NCBI RefSeq assembly: GCF_024347395.1
Contig: NZ_AP025473.1
Location: 558,001-622,000 of the forward strand
Reading direction: 5' to 3'
Source of the DNA: Vibrio cortegadensis
Lineage (GTDB): Bacteria; Pseudomonadota; Gammaproteobacteria; Enterobacterales; Vibrionaceae
DNA length: 64,000 nucleotides
Part shown: piece after piece, positions 8,259 to 17,064 of the stretch
Layout of the letters: every line of letters starts with the position of its first letter
Position numbering within the stretch: the stretch's first letter is position 1
Notes under the pieces: model-generated
Told to the model about the DNA's origin: nothing
Seen by the model: the letters and a program-made list of their open reading frames with translations, nothing else
Databases searched by the model: none
Made by a program: the position numbers and the translations under genes

Positions 8259-11200
8259 ATGAAACACGATTACCCTTTACAGCCTGAAGTGAAAGGTCAG
8301 TTTGTTGATCTGCTAGGCGAACGTTACTACAAAATATCTAATGTTGATCAAATGGCACCGTTTTTTATTAGCGTTGTTTCTTCGAGCGATCACTGGTTAT
8401 TCATCTCTTCAACAGGCAGCTTATCTGCGGGACGTATTCGTCCAGAGAATGCACTCTTTCCATACAAGTCAGTCGATCACATTCATGAGAGTGCTGAAAA
8501 CACGGGCTCAAAAACTATCTTCCGTATTCAAGATGGAAACAAAGTTGCGCTGTGGGAACCGTTTAATGTTCACCATGATGGTTTATATGAGGTAGAGCGC
8601 CACCTGTATAAAAATGCGATTGGCGATAAGCTTGTATTTGAAGAACTCAATCATAGTTTACAGTTGAAGTTTCAATACAGCTGGAATACCAGCGAGAAGT
8701 TCGGCTTTGTTCGTCGCTCTGAGCTGACAGATTTATCTGGGGCGTCACGAAAAATTGATGTTCTTGATGGCTTGCAAAACCTTCTACCGTCAGGTGCACC
8801 GTTGAGCGCATTGCAAACTCGCAGTGCACTGGTCGATGCTTACAAATGGAATGAGCAGGTAGAAGGTAGCTCATTAGCGCTGTTTAGTATGTACGCGAAA
8901 TTAAGTGATCGTGCCGACCCTGCTGAGTCGCTACTAGCAACAACGGTTTTTAGCTTAGATCATGATTGTAGCCAAATTCTTTTGACCAGTACGCAGTTAA
9001 ATACATTCCGTAGAGGCGGGGAGATCCGTAACGAACCGCTAACGAAAGGAATTCGTGGCAGCTACCTTATCCATAAATCAATCAACCTAAAAGCCAATCA
9101 AAACAACACGTGGTCGATTGTCGCGGATATTGATAAAAGTCACGCAGATGTTTGTGATTTACAAAAAGCGCTATTAGCACCGGCAACGTTAGCAATCGAG
9201 CTAGAACAGAGTATCGCAGGGAACCAACAAGAGTTAGTTAACCTGATGTCTGGTGCTGATGCGTGGCAGTTAACCGCAGATGAAAATACCAGTGTTCATC
9301 ATTACGCAAATGTACTCTTTAATAATATGCGTGGTGGCGTGTTTGAAAATGGTTACATGCTTGAAAAAGCCGATGTAATCAAAACAATGCGTCGTGCAAA
9401 TCAGCAAGTGTTCAGTCGTCATCAAGACTTCTTCGCACAGTTATCTGAAACGTTTACTCATGCCGAATTAGTGTCCCATGCAAAAGCAATTGGAGATGAA
9501 CAGCTAGTCCGTTTGAGCTACGAATATTTACCTCTTACTTTTGGTCGTCGTCATGGTGATCCAAGCCGCCCTTGGAACCATTACGAAATTAAACTTAAAG
9601 ATGAATTTGGTGAGCGTTTACTCTCTTACCAAGGTAACTGGCGCGACATATTCCAAAACTGGGAAGCGATGGCCCTAAGTTATCCTGGGTTTATTAAATC
9701 GTTTATTTCTAAGTTCGTAAATGCTTCGACACTGGATGGTTATAACCCATATCGTATTACTAAAGATGGCGTGGATTGGGAATTACTAGAAGCCGATGAC
9801 CCATGGAGCAATATCGGGTATTGGGGCGATCACCAGATCATCTACTTACTCAAGTTCTTAGAATTGGCAGACAAGTTCGAGCAAAAGGATCTCCTGGAAT
9901 TACTTGATAGTGATATTTTCAGCTACGCTAACGTGCCGTATGAATTGTGTGGTGTACAGGCGTTGTTTGAAAATCCAAAAGATACCGTTGATTTCAATCA
10001 AGAAAGACAAGAACTGACCGAGAAACGAGTAGAAGAGATTGGTAGCGATGGTCGCTTGATCATGAGTGGCGATAACGAAGTCTACATGGTTAACTTGATG
10101 GAAAAAGTGCTGGTTCCACTGCTGGCAAAATTGAGCAATTTGGTGCTTGACGGCGGTATTTGGCTCAATACTCAGCGCCCAGAATGGAATGATGCGAACA
10201 ACGCAATTGTCGGTAACGGTTTATCGATGGTGACACTATATTACATGCGTCGTTACGTGGCATTTATGCAAAAATTACTTGAGCAGGCACCTAAATCATT
10301 CTCTATCTCAAAAGAAGTGTTTGAGTGGATGCTAGCAGTAACGAATACTTTGTCTGATGCCGCGAAAGAGATCCGCCAAGACACGGTCACTCGCCAAACG
10401 CGTAAAGCGATGCTTACTCTGCTAGAAAAATCGGCGGATGAATATCGTCAAAAAGTCTACCGAATGAACGGGTTCTCAGGAAAAACAAAAGTAGAACGAT
10501 CTGCGATTGAGAAACTAATGACAGTGAGTTTACAGGTGCTTGATTCAAGTACTCAAAATAACTTACGCCAAGATGGTCTGTACAATGCTTATAACATTTT
10601 AAGCTGCTCGGCTGAAAGTCTGACCGTTGAAGAGTTGTACCCGATGCTTGAAGGACAGGTTGCTGTTCTAAGTTCGGGCGTATTATCTCCAAATCAAGCG
10701 GTTGATCTGTTAGACAAACTGTTTGCTAGCGATATGTACCGCTCGGATCAGAATAGTTTCATGCTCTATCCAGATCGTGACCTATCTTCATTCATGCAGA
10801 AAAATAGAGTGCCGAAAGAGGCGATTGAGCAAAGTAAACTTCTTCGCATGATGACTCGCACAAGTGATAAACGCATCTTAGCTCAAGATAGCCAAGGTAA
10901 TTATCACTTCAATGCGAGTTTCGAAAATAGCAGTTATTTGAAAGCCGCGCTAAATGAAGTCAAATTCGATTTCCCTACCATAAATGCTGATGAGTGGACG
11001 AACATTGAAGAGTTGTATGAACAAGTCTTCAACCACAAGGCATTTACAGGTCGCTCTGGAACCATGTTTGGCTATGAAGGATTAGGATGTATTTACTGGC
11101 ATATGGTGTCAAAACTTCTGCTTGCAGTACAAGAGAACTACCAACAAGCGTGGGAGCTAGATCCGAATAGCATGGTTACTGCTAAGCTTGCTGATTATTA

Positions 11201-11708
11201 CTATAAAGTACGAGCTGGTATTGGTTTTAACAAAACACCACAAAATTATGGCGCATTCCCAACAGACCCGTATTCACATACTCCAAAACATTCTGGCGCT
11301 CAGCAGCCAGGTATGACAGGACAAGTGAAAGAAGAAGTGATGACTCGTTTTGGTGAGTTGGGTATTGAAGTGATAAATGGCTCAATCGCGATTAAACCAT
11401 CGCTTCTCGCTCGTCGTGAGTTTTTGGACAAACCGTTTACATTTAATTGTCAGACACTGGCTGGTGATGCACAAAGTTTTGTTGTGAAAGCGAATGAATT
11501 AGCCTTCACTTATTGCCAAGTGCCATTTATCTACCAAGTGAATGAACAAAATGCCGAAGAGATAGAGGTGCATTTTGCAGATGGATCTCAGCAAAAACTG
11601 GACTCTTTATTGATTCCTGCTGAACTGAGTTCTGAGTTATTTGAGCGTTCAGATAAAATCAGTAAAGTAGTTGTGTCTATTCCAAATACGATGCTCCGTC
11701 AAAAATAG
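8259..11708 (+). CDS. Cytoplasmic beta-1,3-oligoglucan phosphorylase (GH149-like)
   Basis: This 1149-residue protein has no signal peptide. The length is far above GH94 cellobiose phosphorylases (about 800) but fits GH149, the beta-1,3-glucan phosphorylase family first described in Euglena. Diagnostic-looking segments lie in the middle third: FGRRHGDPSRPWNHYEI, GNWRDIFQNWEAMALSYPGF, LDGYNPYRIT and DDPWSNIGYWGDHQ. The last includes D524, the likely general acid by analogy with GH94/GH149. Expected reaction: oligoglucan plus phosphate gives glucose-1-phosphate and the shortened chain, saving ATP. Context (GH16, GH17, GH3, importer) favours laminari-oligosaccharides. A GH94 or GH161 relative is the alternative. 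Confidence 0.78.
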   Translation: MKHDYPLQPEVKGQFVDLLGERYYKISNVDQMAPFFISVVSSSDHWLFISSTGSLSAGRIRPENALFPYKSVDHIHESAENTGSKTIFRIQDGNKVALWEPFNVHHDGLYEVERHLYKNAIGDKLVFEELNHSLQLKFQYSWNTSEKFGFVRRSELTDLSGASRKIDVLDGLQNLLPSGAPLSALQTRSALVDAYKWNEQVEGSSLALFSMYAKLSDRADPAESLLATTVFSLDHDCSQILLTSTQLNTFRRGGEIRNEPLTKGIRGSYLIHKSINLKANQNNTWSIVADIDKSHADVCDLQKALLAPATLAIELEQSIAGNQQELVNLMSGADAWQLTADENTSVHHYANVLFNNMRGGVFENGYMLEKADVIKTMRRANQQVFSRHQDFFAQLSETFTHAELVSHAKAIGDEQLVRLSYEYLPLTFGRRHGDPSRPWNHYEIKLKDEFGERLLSYQGNWRDIFQNWEAMALSYPGFIKSFISKFVNASTLDGYNPYRITKDGVDWELLEADDPWSNIGYWGDHQIIYLLKFLELADKFEQKDLLELLDSDIFSYANVPYELCGVQALFENPKDTVDFNQERQELTEKRVEEIGSDGRLIMSGDNEVYMVNLMEKVLVPLLAKLSNLVLDGGIWLNTQRPEWNDANNAIVGNGLSMVTLYYMRRYVAFMQKLLEQAPKSFSISKEVFEWMLAVTNTLSDAAKEIRQDTVTRQTRKAMLTLLEKSADEYRQKVYRMNGFSGKTKVERSAIEKLMTVSLQVLDSSTQNNLRQDGLYNAYNILSCSAESLTVEELYPMLEGQVAVLSSGVLSPNQAVDLLDKLFASDMYRSDQNSFMLYPDRDLSSFMQKNRVPKEAIEQSKLLRMMTRTSDKRILAQDSQGNYHFNASFENSSYLKAALNEVKFDFPTINADEWTNIEELYEQVFNHKAFTGRSGTMFGYEGLGCIYWHMVSKLLLAVQENYQQAWELDPNSMVTAKLADYYYKVRAGIGFNKTPQNYGAFPTDPYSHTPKHSGAQQPGMTGQVKEEVMTRFGELGIEVINGSIAIKPSLLARREFLDKPFTFNCQTLAGDAQSFVVKANELAFTYCQVPFIYQVNEQNAEEIEVHFADGSQQKLDSLLIPAELSSELFERSDKISKVVVSIPNTMLRQK

Positions 11709-11745
11709 AGTGAGGTAAACTTATCCTTACTTAACACTTTGAGTT

Positions 11746-11786
11746 AAAAAAGGGTCCTAAGATAATACTTAGGACCCTTTTTATTT
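11746..11786. terminator. Intrinsic terminator after phosphorylase gene
   Basis: GGGTCCTAAG (11752-11761) pairs with CTTAGGACCC (11768-11777) over a six-base loop, followed by TTTTT. A run of A residues precedes the stem, so it can also terminate the convergent LacI gene. Confidence 0.92.
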
Positions 11787-11859
11787 GTTCATTTTTATTT
11801 TTGCTTTCGTCTTATTTTTTCAATCCACGAATACTATTCTGATGGTAATGAGCGAGTGG

Positions 11860-12855
11860 TTATTTTTGATTAACAGAATCTCGAATGACCAGTTCAGGTG
11901 TTAGTTTGTGCTTCAGTGGATAAGTCTGCTTATTGATAAGAGAAAGAACACCTTTAGCCGCTTCTACTCCCATTTCATGAACAGGGAAGTTAACCGTTGT
12001 TAGGCGTGGTCGAATATGTTGACTATGAGTGTCGTTATCAAACCCAACCACCGCAATGTCCTCTCCAATTTTCAAGTGGCGCTCGGACGCAACGTCATAC
12101 ACAGCTAATGCAATATTATCGTTCTGGCAAAAGATGGCGCTGATCTCCGGATCTCTATCTAATAAGCGACGAGCAGCTTCATGGTTCCCTTGATGATCAA
12201 AACGACCTTCAACAATTAAGCTTGCATCATAACGGATAGAAAATTCAGACAAGGCATTTCTATAACCCTGTAGGCGATCTCGGCTATCTACTTTGCTCAT
12301 TTGACCAGTAATACAGGCAACTTTGGTGTGGCCATGTTCAAGTAGATGTTTCGTTGCCAAATATCCACCCAGTTCATTATCAATGTAAATACAGCGATCT
12401 GAAATTTCAGGTATATAACGGTTGAGGATAATCGTACTTTCACTTTTTTGAGCAATTTGGATCAGTTCATCATCGGTGAGTTGGTCGGAGTGAATGATCA
12501 ATCCATCCACTTGTTTTGACTGTAGGAAACGAATTGAATCTAACTCTTTCGTTTTTGATTCTTGTCCACTTGTCACTATCAAATGAATATTGCTTTTTCG
12601 AACCGTATCTTCAGCCATGTGCATTAAAGGGCCATAGAAAGGGCCATCCAAAGAGCCCACAAGCATACCAACGCTATTTGAGCGACTCGAAGCCAACGCT
12701 TGTGCAAACGCATTAGGTTTATAGCCAAGCTGTTCGATCGCATCGAATACTTTTTTTCGATTGGCTTCTTTTACTGTTGGATGCTCATTTAACGCTCTGG
12801 AGACAGTGGATTGAGAAACTTGAGCCAGTTCAGAGACTTCTTTAATGGTGATCAA
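11860..12855 (-). CDS. LacI-family transcriptional regulator of the glucan locus
   Basis: This is the probable repressor of the locus. An N-terminal helix-turn-helix (ITIKEVSELAQVSQSTVSRALNEHPTV) and hinge helix (KPNAFAQALASSRS) precede a sugar-binding core with the family pattern (VGMLV, AVVGFDNDTHSQHIRPRLTTV). The best start is a TTG at 12855: AAGGG lies eight bases upstream and the protein then begins M-I-T-I-K. Another TTG 24 bases upstream lacks a ribosome site. The operator core recurring across the locus has the central CG expected for this family. The effector is unknown; a laminari-oligosaccharide or glucose derivative is inferred. Confidence 0.88.
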   Translation of the reverse strand: MITIKEVSELAQVSQSTVSRALNEHPTVKEANRKKVFDAIEQLGYKPNAFAQALASSRSNSVGMLVGSLDGPFYGPLMHMAEDTVRKSNIHLIVTSGQESKTKELDSIRFLQSKQVDGLIIHSDQLTDDELIQIAQKSESTIILNRYIPEISDRCIYIDNELGGYLATKHLLEHGHTKVACITGQMSKVDSRDRLQGYRNALSEFSIRYDASLIVEGRFDHQGNHEAARRLLDRDPEISAIFCQNDNIALAVYDVASERHLKIGEDIAVVGFDNDTHSQHIRPRLTTVNFPVHEMGVEAAKGVLSLINKQTYPLKHKLTPELVIRDSVNQK

Positions 12856-13040
12856 TGGGAATGCCCTTATATCCTGCAAGGAGTGAAACTAAGCCTATGT
12901 TACCTTCGAGACTAGAAAGAGCATAGTGATCTGATGATCATTCTACAAAAATTCTGAACTGGGTAACGCTTAACGATGATTGTGCGCTTCAGTAACATAA
13001 AGTAAACCTATTTGACTGAGCGAAATGTGATCCACACATA

Positions 13041-13056
13041 AAGAAAGCGCTTGCTT
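13041..13056. promoter_or_regulatory. LacI-family operator 4 (one mismatch)
   Basis: AAGAAAGCGCTTGCTT has one change from consensus. It sits between the divergent regulator and the first lipoprotein gene, so it could control either. A CRP-like site abuts it on the right. Confidence 0.78.
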
Positions 13057-13072
13057 GGTGTGTTTGGTCACA
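13057..13072. promoter_or_regulatory. CRP-like site adjoining operator 4
   Basis: GGTGT, six bases, then TCACA and TTT: the right half matches the CRP consensus fully and the left half partly. It begins at the base after the operator. The same GGTGT-N6-TCACA arrangement recurs next to operator 9. An AAATGTGATC half-site also lies upstream at 13023-13032. Confidence 0.45.
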
Positions 13073-13202
13073 TTTTGCTCTAAATCGTAGCTATAGAATA
13101 ATTGCTAATGATAACTTACTGGTATTTAAACACTAGTTTAATATGTGGTGCTTATTTTTTATCAGTTTTTTCATTGTTTATAAATGTATATCTAACAAAT
13201 TA

Positions 13203-13218
13203 AAGAAAGCGCTTTCTT
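13203..13218. promoter_or_regulatory. LacI-family operator 5
   Basis: This is a perfect AAGAAAGCGCTTTCTT (extended AAAG...CTTT, 13202-13219), 50 bp upstream of the triple-module lipoprotein gene and probably controlling the three-gene run that follows. Confidence 0.85.
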
Positions 13219-13267
13219 TTGTTGGGTTCAACAAAATATATAAAAATATGATGAAGGACATATCTAC

Positions 13268-15025
13268 ATGAGAGAAAAAAAATGGAAGTTTAACAAAACT
13301 TTAGTCATGACGGCGTTAACTATTGCACTTTCAGGTTGTAGTGATGACAGCCTTGAAGATGGCTCATCGCCAAGTGTTCCAGTAGTTCCAGATCTTCCTG
13401 TTGGTACAGATTTAGTGGTTTTTAACGATAGTGTGAATGTTAATTGGCCTGCCTGGGATTGTTGCGGTGGAACAACACCTACCAACCCAGTAGAAACCGA
13501 TAGCTATGGATTAGTGACGGAATTTTCAGTCAACGCTCAACCCGCTGTTCTTGGTTTCACTCGCAGTGTCGAGGCTGGCCCGCTAGATGTGAGTGCAATG
13601 TCGACAAATGGCACATTAGCTTTTGATTTCAAGATGATGAATAGCCCTGGACAAGTGAACTGGCATGTAAAACTAGAAAGTAATGGAGGGGCACAAAATG
13701 GATCAACAGGAGAAGAGGTTGAATTAGCAATTGCACAACCTGTATTAAATACTTGGCAGCATGTTTCGTTTGATTTGGTCGATTTAGCTAACCAAGGCTT
13801 AGACCTATCAAGTATTGATAATGTTCTGATTTATCCGGAGTGGGGATCTGGCGAAGGTGCTGTTTATCGTGTTGATAATATTAAATTTATGGAAAGTGAT
13901 ACACCTGTAGTTCCAACCGTTCCTACGCCAGACCTTGGCGATAAATTGTCTTTAGATCTTGCAATGACAGATTTTGGTGGAACTACGACTGAGCTGAATG
14001 CGGCTAACCCCAGTGCGCTAGCGGTCAGTCAGCAATCTCTCTCTCAATCACTATTAAGCACTAAAGATACCGTAGTAAAAACAACGAAAATCGCAGGTGC
14101 CGAAACGTGGGCAGGGACGACATTAGGGGATAGCACTGTGCTCTCCATAACTGAAGCGAGGAGCAAAGTGTCACTGTGGGTTTACTCGCCAAAAGCAGGC
14201 GTTCCCGTGCTCTTTAAAGTCGAAGATTCAACCAATGATGCTCACTTTGTTGAGGCGTTGACTCAAACTAAAGCTGTTCAACAATGGGAGAAAATAACGT
14301 TTGATTTCACCAAACATACTAATGGGACTCCAGATTTAAATCCAAATTATACCTACGATAAAAAGTCGGTCTTTTTTGATTTTGGTACATCACCTAGCGA
14401 AGACCAAGAGTTCTATTGGGATGATGTTACCTTTGTTGAACTTTCAGGAATCACCCCTCCGGTAGATCCTGTTGACCCACCTGTCGATCCCGTTGACCCT
14501 CCAGTAGAGCCTGGCTCACCAATCAGTGGTGATGGCGCGACGACGACGATTGCTGAAGGGATTAACTTCGAAGATAAGACGCTGACATGGGAAGTATTTG
14601 AAAATGCCGATAATCCGGCGTTGGTATTTGTCGATAACCCAGACACTAATGGACTAAATGTATCGAATACGGTGGCTAAAATTACAGCGCGTGCTGATGG
14701 TGCTCCATGGGCAGGTAGTGTGACGAAGTCAGTGGATTCATTCTCATTAGATACGACTAATCACTTGATTAAGGTGATGGTTTACAAAGATAAAATTAGC
14801 CCTGTCGCATTAAAGTTAGCGACAGTTTCACAATGGGGAGCTGAGATTCATGTGACCAACACTAAAGTTGGGGAGTGGGAAGAGCTTACTTTTGACTTTA
14901 GCAAACATCCAGAGTTTGACTATGTACCGGAAGCGATCTCCGAGGTAGTGATTTTCCCTGATTTTAATGAAAGAGACGCTGATACTGTGATGTATTTCGA
15001 TAATGTCGTTTTTAGCGGTAAGTAA
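13268..15025 (+). CDS. Lipoprotein with three carbohydrate-binding-like modules
   Basis: No catalytic domain is visible. The N-terminus has a lipoprotein signal with lipobox LSGC (Cys near residue 24). Three related beta-rich modules of about 150-165 residues follow: about 45-210, 225-385 and 420-585. Each has a GTLAFDFK-like strand, a W-x-x-V/I-x-F-D-x segment and a closing Y/FWDDV or VDNIKF strand. A Pro-Val-Asp repeat linker separates modules 2 and 3. The same module type appears at the C-termini of the neighbouring GH17, GH16 and GH3 enzymes. A surface glucan-binding role, analogous to surface glycan-binding proteins of Bacteroidota, is inferred. AAGGA precedes the ATG. Confidence 0.72.
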   Translation: MREKKWKFNKTLVMTALTIALSGCSDDSLEDGSSPSVPVVPDLPVGTDLVVFNDSVNVNWPAWDCCGGTTPTNPVETDSYGLVTEFSVNAQPAVLGFTRSVEAGPLDVSAMSTNGTLAFDFKMMNSPGQVNWHVKLESNGGAQNGSTGEEVELAIAQPVLNTWQHVSFDLVDLANQGLDLSSIDNVLIYPEWGSGEGAVYRVDNIKFMESDTPVVPTVPTPDLGDKLSLDLAMTDFGGTTTELNAANPSALAVSQQSLSQSLLSTKDTVVKTTKIAGAETWAGTTLGDSTVLSITEARSKVSLWVYSPKAGVPVLFKVEDSTNDAHFVEALTQTKAVQQWEKITFDFTKHTNGTPDLNPNYTYDKKSVFFDFGTSPSEDQEFYWDDVTFVELSGITPPVDPVDPPVDPVDPPVEPGSPISGDGATTTIAEGINFEDKTLTWEVFENADNPALVFVDNPDTNGLNVSNTVAKITARADGAPWAGSVTKSVDSFSLDTTNHLIKVMVYKDKISPVALKLATVSQWGAEIHVTNTKVGEWEELTFDFSKHPEFDYVPEAISEVVIFPDFNERDADTVMYFDNVVFSGK

Positions 15026-15043
15026 TCACGAGTACATAGAAAA

Positions 15044-15071
15044 TGAGCGCTGGCGTAAATGTTAGTGCTCA
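15044..15071 (+). other. Intercistronic stem-loop
   Basis: TGAGCGCT pairs with AGTGCTCA (one G-U) over a 12-base loop between the triple-module lipoprotein and GH17 genes, without a T tract. It may modulate downstream expression or protect the upstream mRNA. Confidence 0.5.
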
Positions 15072-15140
15072 CTTATCTCACTGAACGTCGACCAAACTCG
15101 GTTGATGTAGCAATTCATTAAAAAAAACGATGATGAAATT

Positions 15141-16991
15141 ATGATGAATAAATTATCTTTAAAAGTTTTCTTTCTAGCTGGACTTTCGATGTTACTCGTT
15201 GCGTGCGGAAGTGATAGCAATAGCAATGATAGTGATGGACAAAATGATTCTGATGGAAACACAGTACTTTCCGCACAGCCTGCACCAGTAGGGGATTTCC
15301 CTACAACGAAAAATGGTCAGGTATTACTAGGAAATCCTGACTACCCAGCCATTTCATACGGAGCGTTCAGAACAACAGAGCGTACTGAAGCGAATGTTCC
15401 AACTGTCGCTGAAATAAAAGAAGATCTACGTCTTATGGAAGCGATGGGCTTCAAATTACTACGCACGTATAACACTCAAGGTTTTAGTGATACCGCCAAT
15501 TTACTTATTGCGATTGATGAGTTAATGGATGAAGACGAAACGTTTGAAATGTACGTGATGCTTGGTATTTGGATTGATGCATTGAATTCATGGACTGATC
15601 AAACACCAGATCCAACCCAGAATAATCCGGCGAACTACCTTGAAGTGGCTAAAGCCGTGGAGATGGTAAATGATTACCCAGAGATTATTAAAGTGCTTGC
15701 CGTCGGTAATGAAGCGATGGTGCATTGGGCGGGTTATCACGTTACACCAACAATCATTCTCGAACATGTGAACACACTGCAAGAGAAAAAAGCTCAGGGT
15801 GAAATTCCAGCAGATGTATGGGTAACAAGTTCAGATAATTTCGCGTCATGGTCAGGACTAGGGGATTATGATCATCCCGATCTTGCTGCTTTAGTTCAAG
15901 CTGTTGATTACGTGTCTCTCCACTCTTACCCTTTCCACGATACTCATTACGCCAACGCTTTTTGGTTAGTGCCTGAAAGTGAACAAGACCTAAGTATTCT
16001 TGAGCAAGTTGACGCCGCGATGCTACGTGCCAAAGAGAACCTGTTGTCACAAATAAAACCCGCTCAAGATTATTTAGCTAGCCAAGGTGTAGTAAAGCAA
16101 ATTCACATTGGTGAGACGGGTTGGGCGTCAGAAACTAACGTTATGTATGGTGATGAAGGTTCTAAGGCCGCAGATGAATATAAGCAAAAAGCGTTTAATG
16201 ATTTAATGCGAGCATGGTCTGATGAATTTGGCGCATCGCTATTCTTCTTCCAAGCGTTTGATGAGCCGTGGAAAGGTGATGCAAACAACACGGGTGATTC
16301 TGAAAAACACTTCGGTTTAATTGATATTAACGGCAATGCAAAATTTGCGATTTGGGATCAAGTGGATGCGGGAGCATTTAATGGTTTAACTCGTGCTGGG
16401 CTAGAGATAGTGAAAAGCCAAGGCGGTATAGAGCAAACGGTGCTAGACCGTGTTCACGCTCCAAATCCTAAACCCGTTGCTGGTGAGCCACCTGTTGGAA
16501 ATGACTTTACTGTATTCGTCGATGGGAACTTACGAGCGGGCTTAGAAGCTGTTGCTTGGGAAGATACCGCCTTCCTTGGAGAAGTGGATGGTGTATTGAC
16601 ATTAACAACACCACCTACGGCAGGTGTGGCTAAAGGTTGGGGCTGGGGGGCTGGTTTAGTCTTATCAGGCCAAGCGGGTGATAACCTCGTTGGGTTTGAA
16701 AATGGAACTCTCAATTTTGATATTAAAGGAACCACATCTTCAAAGGTTGTGATTGGATTCCAAACCGGTTTATATGGAAACGATGCGCGTCCACAAACCA
16801 ATAATGGCGTAACGTTTAATCAAGATGACCGCTTAATCACTAACGAGTGGGTAAGTCATTCTATTCCGGTGTCAGAGCTGATGAATGGAAGCCCGGACTT
16901 TACCGATGTGACCTCTTTACTGTATTTCAGCGGAACTACAGATATTGATGGCGGTATCGTAGACGTTCGTAATGTGGTTTATCAAAAGTAA
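15141..16991 (+). CDS. GH17 beta-1,3-glucanase-like lipoprotein
   Basis: A lipoprotein signal (lipobox LVAC) precedes an acidic Ser/Asn/Asp spacer. The catalytic part spans about residues 50-425 with a TIM-barrel GH17 pattern: YGAFRTTERTE, LRTYNTQG, the acid/base glutamate in AVGNEA (E191) and the nucleophile in HIGETGW (E325). Bacterial GH17 enzymes hydrolyse or transglycosylate laminarin and beta-1,3-oligosaccharides. The last 150 residues form a binding-like module shared with other proteins here. It is probably anchored in the outer membrane. It lies in the same run as the upstream lipoprotein and downstream GH16 genes, with no operator of its own. Confidence 0.85.
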   Translation: MMNKLSLKVFFLAGLSMLLVACGSDSNSNDSDGQNDSDGNTVLSAQPAPVGDFPTTKNGQVLLGNPDYPAISYGAFRTTERTEANVPTVAEIKEDLRLMEAMGFKLLRTYNTQGFSDTANLLIAIDELMDEDETFEMYVMLGIWIDALNSWTDQTPDPTQNNPANYLEVAKAVEMVNDYPEIIKVLAVGNEAMVHWAGYHVTPTIILEHVNTLQEKKAQGEIPADVWVTSSDNFASWSGLGDYDHPDLAALVQAVDYVSLHSYPFHDTHYANAFWLVPESEQDLSILEQVDAAMLRAKENLLSQIKPAQDYLASQGVVKQIHIGETGWASETNVMYGDEGSKAADEYKQKAFNDLMRAWSDEFGASLFFFQAFDEPWKGDANNTGDSEKHFGLIDINGNAKFAIWDQVDAGAFNGLTRAGLEIVKSQGGIEQTVLDRVHAPNPKPVAGEPPVGNDFTVFVDGNLRAGLEAVAWEDTAFLGEVDGVLTLTTPPTAGVAKGWGWGAGLVLSGQAGDNLVGFENGTLNFDIKGTTSSKVVIGFQTGLYGNDARPQTNNGVTFNQDDRLITNEWVSHSIPVSELMNGSPDFTDVTSLLYFSGTTDIDGGIVDVRNVVYQK

Positions 16992-17007
16992 TCAATGTCA
17001 CTAAATC

Positions 17008-17032
17008 AATGGCAGTGGCTCTCACTGCCATT
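17008..17032 (+). other. Intercistronic stem-loop between GH17 and GH16 genes
   Basis: AATGGCAGTG and CACTGCCATT form a perfect 10-bp stem with a five-base loop. The following bases (TATCTATATC) are not a proper T tract, so full termination is doubtful and partial attenuation or mRNA stabilisation is more likely. Confidence 0.6.
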
Positions 17033-17064
17033 ATCTATATCTGCATAAAAAACTGAATCAGTGG

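Noticed and set aside
13026..13072. TGTGA...TCACA read as one long inverted repeat for a single regulator
   Set aside because: The 37-base gap is too wide for one dimer site; treated as a half-site plus a separate CRP-like site.
17023..17045. Stem-loop after GH17 as a full terminator
   Set aside because: The following bases lack a T run and the next gene starts only 33 bases later without its own operator.
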